Positions 62,040 to 64,000 of a DNA stretch of 64,000 bases are shown one piece after another. The first letter of the stretch is position 1; every line of letters begins with the position of its first letter. The notes beneath the pieces were generated by a model. That model made no database searches. It saw only the letters and a program-made list of their open reading frames with translations, and was not told the DNA's origin. A program made the translations under genes and the position numbers. Source of the stretch: Sisyra terminalis (lineage: Eukaryota > Arthropoda > Insecta > Neuroptera > Sisyridae); NCBI GenBank assembly GCA_958496175.1, contig OY292275.1, forward strand, positions 23,785,001 to 23,849,000, given 5' to 3'.

Positions 62040-62300
62040 ACGCGTTTCGATTACGCGTTTTTGCGCACCAAACACACTTGGTGATGGTTCGGTAACGACT
62101 GACGGAAGATACGCCGTCATTCATCCACCACCTCCAGATTCGTTCGCCCCACGACCAAACTTGTCGACCTCCCGACTGCAATCCGACTATACGTCAAAGT
62201 CGACAATCCGACAAAGACGTAACCGTCAGATCCGTCTCAACGATATTTTCACAATACGAGAAACTATTCATAACAAAACGAAAACTACACACCAGCTACT
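62040..62300 (-). promoter_or_regulatory. CpG-richer patch, possible distal promoter or 5' exon
   Basis: Between about 62040 and 62300 the sequence becomes clearly richer in C, G and CpG (CGTTTCGATTACGCG, GTCGACCTCCCGACTG) than the surrounding DNA. A minus frame begins MTAYLPSVVTEPSPSVFGAQ but soon turns AT-rich. This could be a transcription start region for a minus-strand transcript. No core promoter motif is decisive. Confidence 0.3.
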
Positions 62301-64000
62301 TTGTCTCGGAACAATTTTGGCAACATCCCCAAGAAAATGAGAAATTTCACAAAAAATAAAAAACCCGGAAAAAAGATGAACCGATGCCAAAAACCACGAC
62401 AACAATGACTTCCGAAATCCCCATTAAATCAATCCTTGAGATATAAAAGATAAAAAAACGAAGAAAGCAACAAAAAATCCGAAAAATCCGATTTAAATAA
62501 ATGGCAAAAAATCAATTGCAACATTAAGAAAGTTACAAAATTTTTACTGTAAAATAAAGCAATATAGCATTGAACCAATTTTTATTATTAACTAATTAAT
62601 CAACAATAGCAAGAATCCAATTTGGATTGAAAATGAAAGTAAAAACTCAATACAGACCTTAACTATTGTCCTCGACTATTAAAGTGCAACAATTAAAAAA
62701 ACATTTATTAATATGAATAACGCAAGTGTGATGAATATAATAATAACGCAATGAATCATCATACTCTTAACTTAAATTCTTAGAAAGAATAAACGTGGTT
62801 TCCAATTCAATGTTAGTGAAACTTATTTTTTATTGGACACAGTAATTTTATCAATGAACAAACGGATCTGATCCCTTATGATTTAATTCATTGACAAAAT
62901 TTAAGTTTCCTCAGCCGATTGATACCAACACAATTTGAAATTAAATTTAAGCTGGTGATCGTATATTATATTTTTTTTCAACTTCCTGAATAAAAAAGAA
63001 GTAAACACTTTGTTTGTTATACGATACGTCAAAAAATATTTTAATAACAATTGACATAATAAAAAATATGGTTTAATATTACAAAAAATTAAATGTAATG
63101 GGTCAAATTTAAATTTAATGTTGTAGAAAATAAACTTAAAAGCTCCAAGAAAAAGGGAAGAAAATTTCAATTCTGGACTTATTAAAAAAATTCTTCGGTT
63201 TAAAGAACCTTGCCAGGGATAAGCGAGTCTAAAGAGAAGAACTCAACAATGCGGGAAACTAAATCAGCCATCGTCACAGATCAACTCCAAATTACTATGA
63301 AAGTGCATATTGGTAAGTGTCACTAGACGCTTCGCAATCTGGTGGTCAAAAATAAAATTACACTAGGTTCTCTTTTTATGCGGAAGATATGTTCTAAAAG
63401 AAAACGCATAAAAAATCGCACAAAAAAAAGACTAGACACACCTACACAAATAAAGGGTAACATATGTTCCATAACTTTATAAATCGTCTAAAACTAAATC
63501 AAAGAGTTAGAATATACCGAAAATCGCATAAAAATGGTTTATTAAATTTCAGAAAAATAATTATAAAAATAATTAAATTAGTATTACCGTATTCCTTGTA
63601 AAATGCTTATTCATAGTTTTATAAAATCGTTAACAGTCATAGAAAAGTTTATTAAATTTCAAAAAATTATAATTTTAAGAAATTCCTTACAAAATATATA
63701 CAAAATGTTACAAAAAAAATAAATTTTCTCCTTTAAAATTATCCTTGACACTTTCTGTGGCAGGAAGCGTCAAGTGAAATATCCAGAAACAAAATATTCC
63801 GAATTTCTTACCCTTTTAACATATCAAAATGGTCTAAAACAGTTATTTAAAAAATATTTCTTGAAATATAAACCGCATAACTTCAAAACCGCATGAAAAG
63901 AAAACCGAACGAACTCTATTGCGGTGGTTATTTCATTTTCACATTTCATTATTCAAGTTATTCAAAATGTTTTTATCAATTAATGACGTTCTCAAATTAA
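62301..64000. other. AT-rich DNA to the window edge
   Basis: No gene recognised. From about 63318 the sequence is related to 51000-51130 (AATCTGGTGGTCAAAA), and near the edge an ATG frame MFLSINDVLKL starts at 63969. Repeated short phrases (TTTATTAAATTTCA, AAATCGCATAAAA) occur between 63500 and 63700. Confidence 0.4.

Noticed and set aside
61750..62120. Minus-strand membrane-like frames near 62 kb
   Set aside because: Hydrophobicity comes from T-rich sequence; frames overlap each other and have no motif. Only the CpG-rich upstream part was kept, as a possible promoter.
1..64000. CRISPR arrays, operons, phage or viral genes, toxin systems
   Set aside because: No regularly spaced repeats, polycistronic layout or viral/bacterial proteins were seen; genes are split by spliceosomal introns.

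Overview
This is a strongly AT-rich, repeat-dense stretch of an animal nuclear genome, almost certainly an insect. It has GT-AG introns from about 60 bases to several kilobases, a tandem pair of CYP4-type cytochrome P450 genes, a cytohesin/steppke-type Arf-GEF, and many decayed hAT, mariner, PIF, pogo-like, LINE and SINE copies. Nothing bacterial, viral or CRISPR-like was seen. I could not fix the insect order from the sequence.

Layout: positions 1 to 3923 look like the third intron of P450 copy 1, because the first 230 bases match part of intron 3 of P450 copy 2. Copy 1 shows exons 4 to 10 (3924-5257); its exons 1 to 3 probably lie just left of the window. P450 copy 2 is complete (8713-12557, ten exons, 505 residues) and appears functional. 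A third + strand gene (15248-17473, at least five exons) encodes the C-terminal part of a helical-repeat protein vaguely like mesothelin/stereocilin/otoancorin. A tiny possible 5' exon for it (8441-8495) lies upstream of P450 copy 2.

On the minus strand, converging on these genes, is a cytohesin. Its Sec7 and PH domains are encoded by four exons (23603 down to 18433), with introns of about 3.9 kb and shorter. A 182-codon exon at 32230-31685 begins with ATG, ends at a phase-0 donor compatible with the Sec7 exon, and is probably an alternative or distal first exon of the same gene. The usual N-terminal coiled coil was not found.

From about 32.2 kb to the end I find no convincing intact gene. 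The sequence there is intergenic or long-intron DNA with transposon relics, a tRNA-derived SINE family, a broken short coding remnant (44828-45085), a GC-richer island (46049-46420), and a CpG-richer patch near 62.0-62.3 kb that could be a distal promoter or 5' exon.

The P450s would be ER-bound monooxygenases and the cytohesin an Arf activator at the plasma membrane. Nothing in the sequence suggests these neighbours share a pathway. The main interest is the history of the P450 duplication, the unusual cytohesin 5' exon, and the nested repeat structures.
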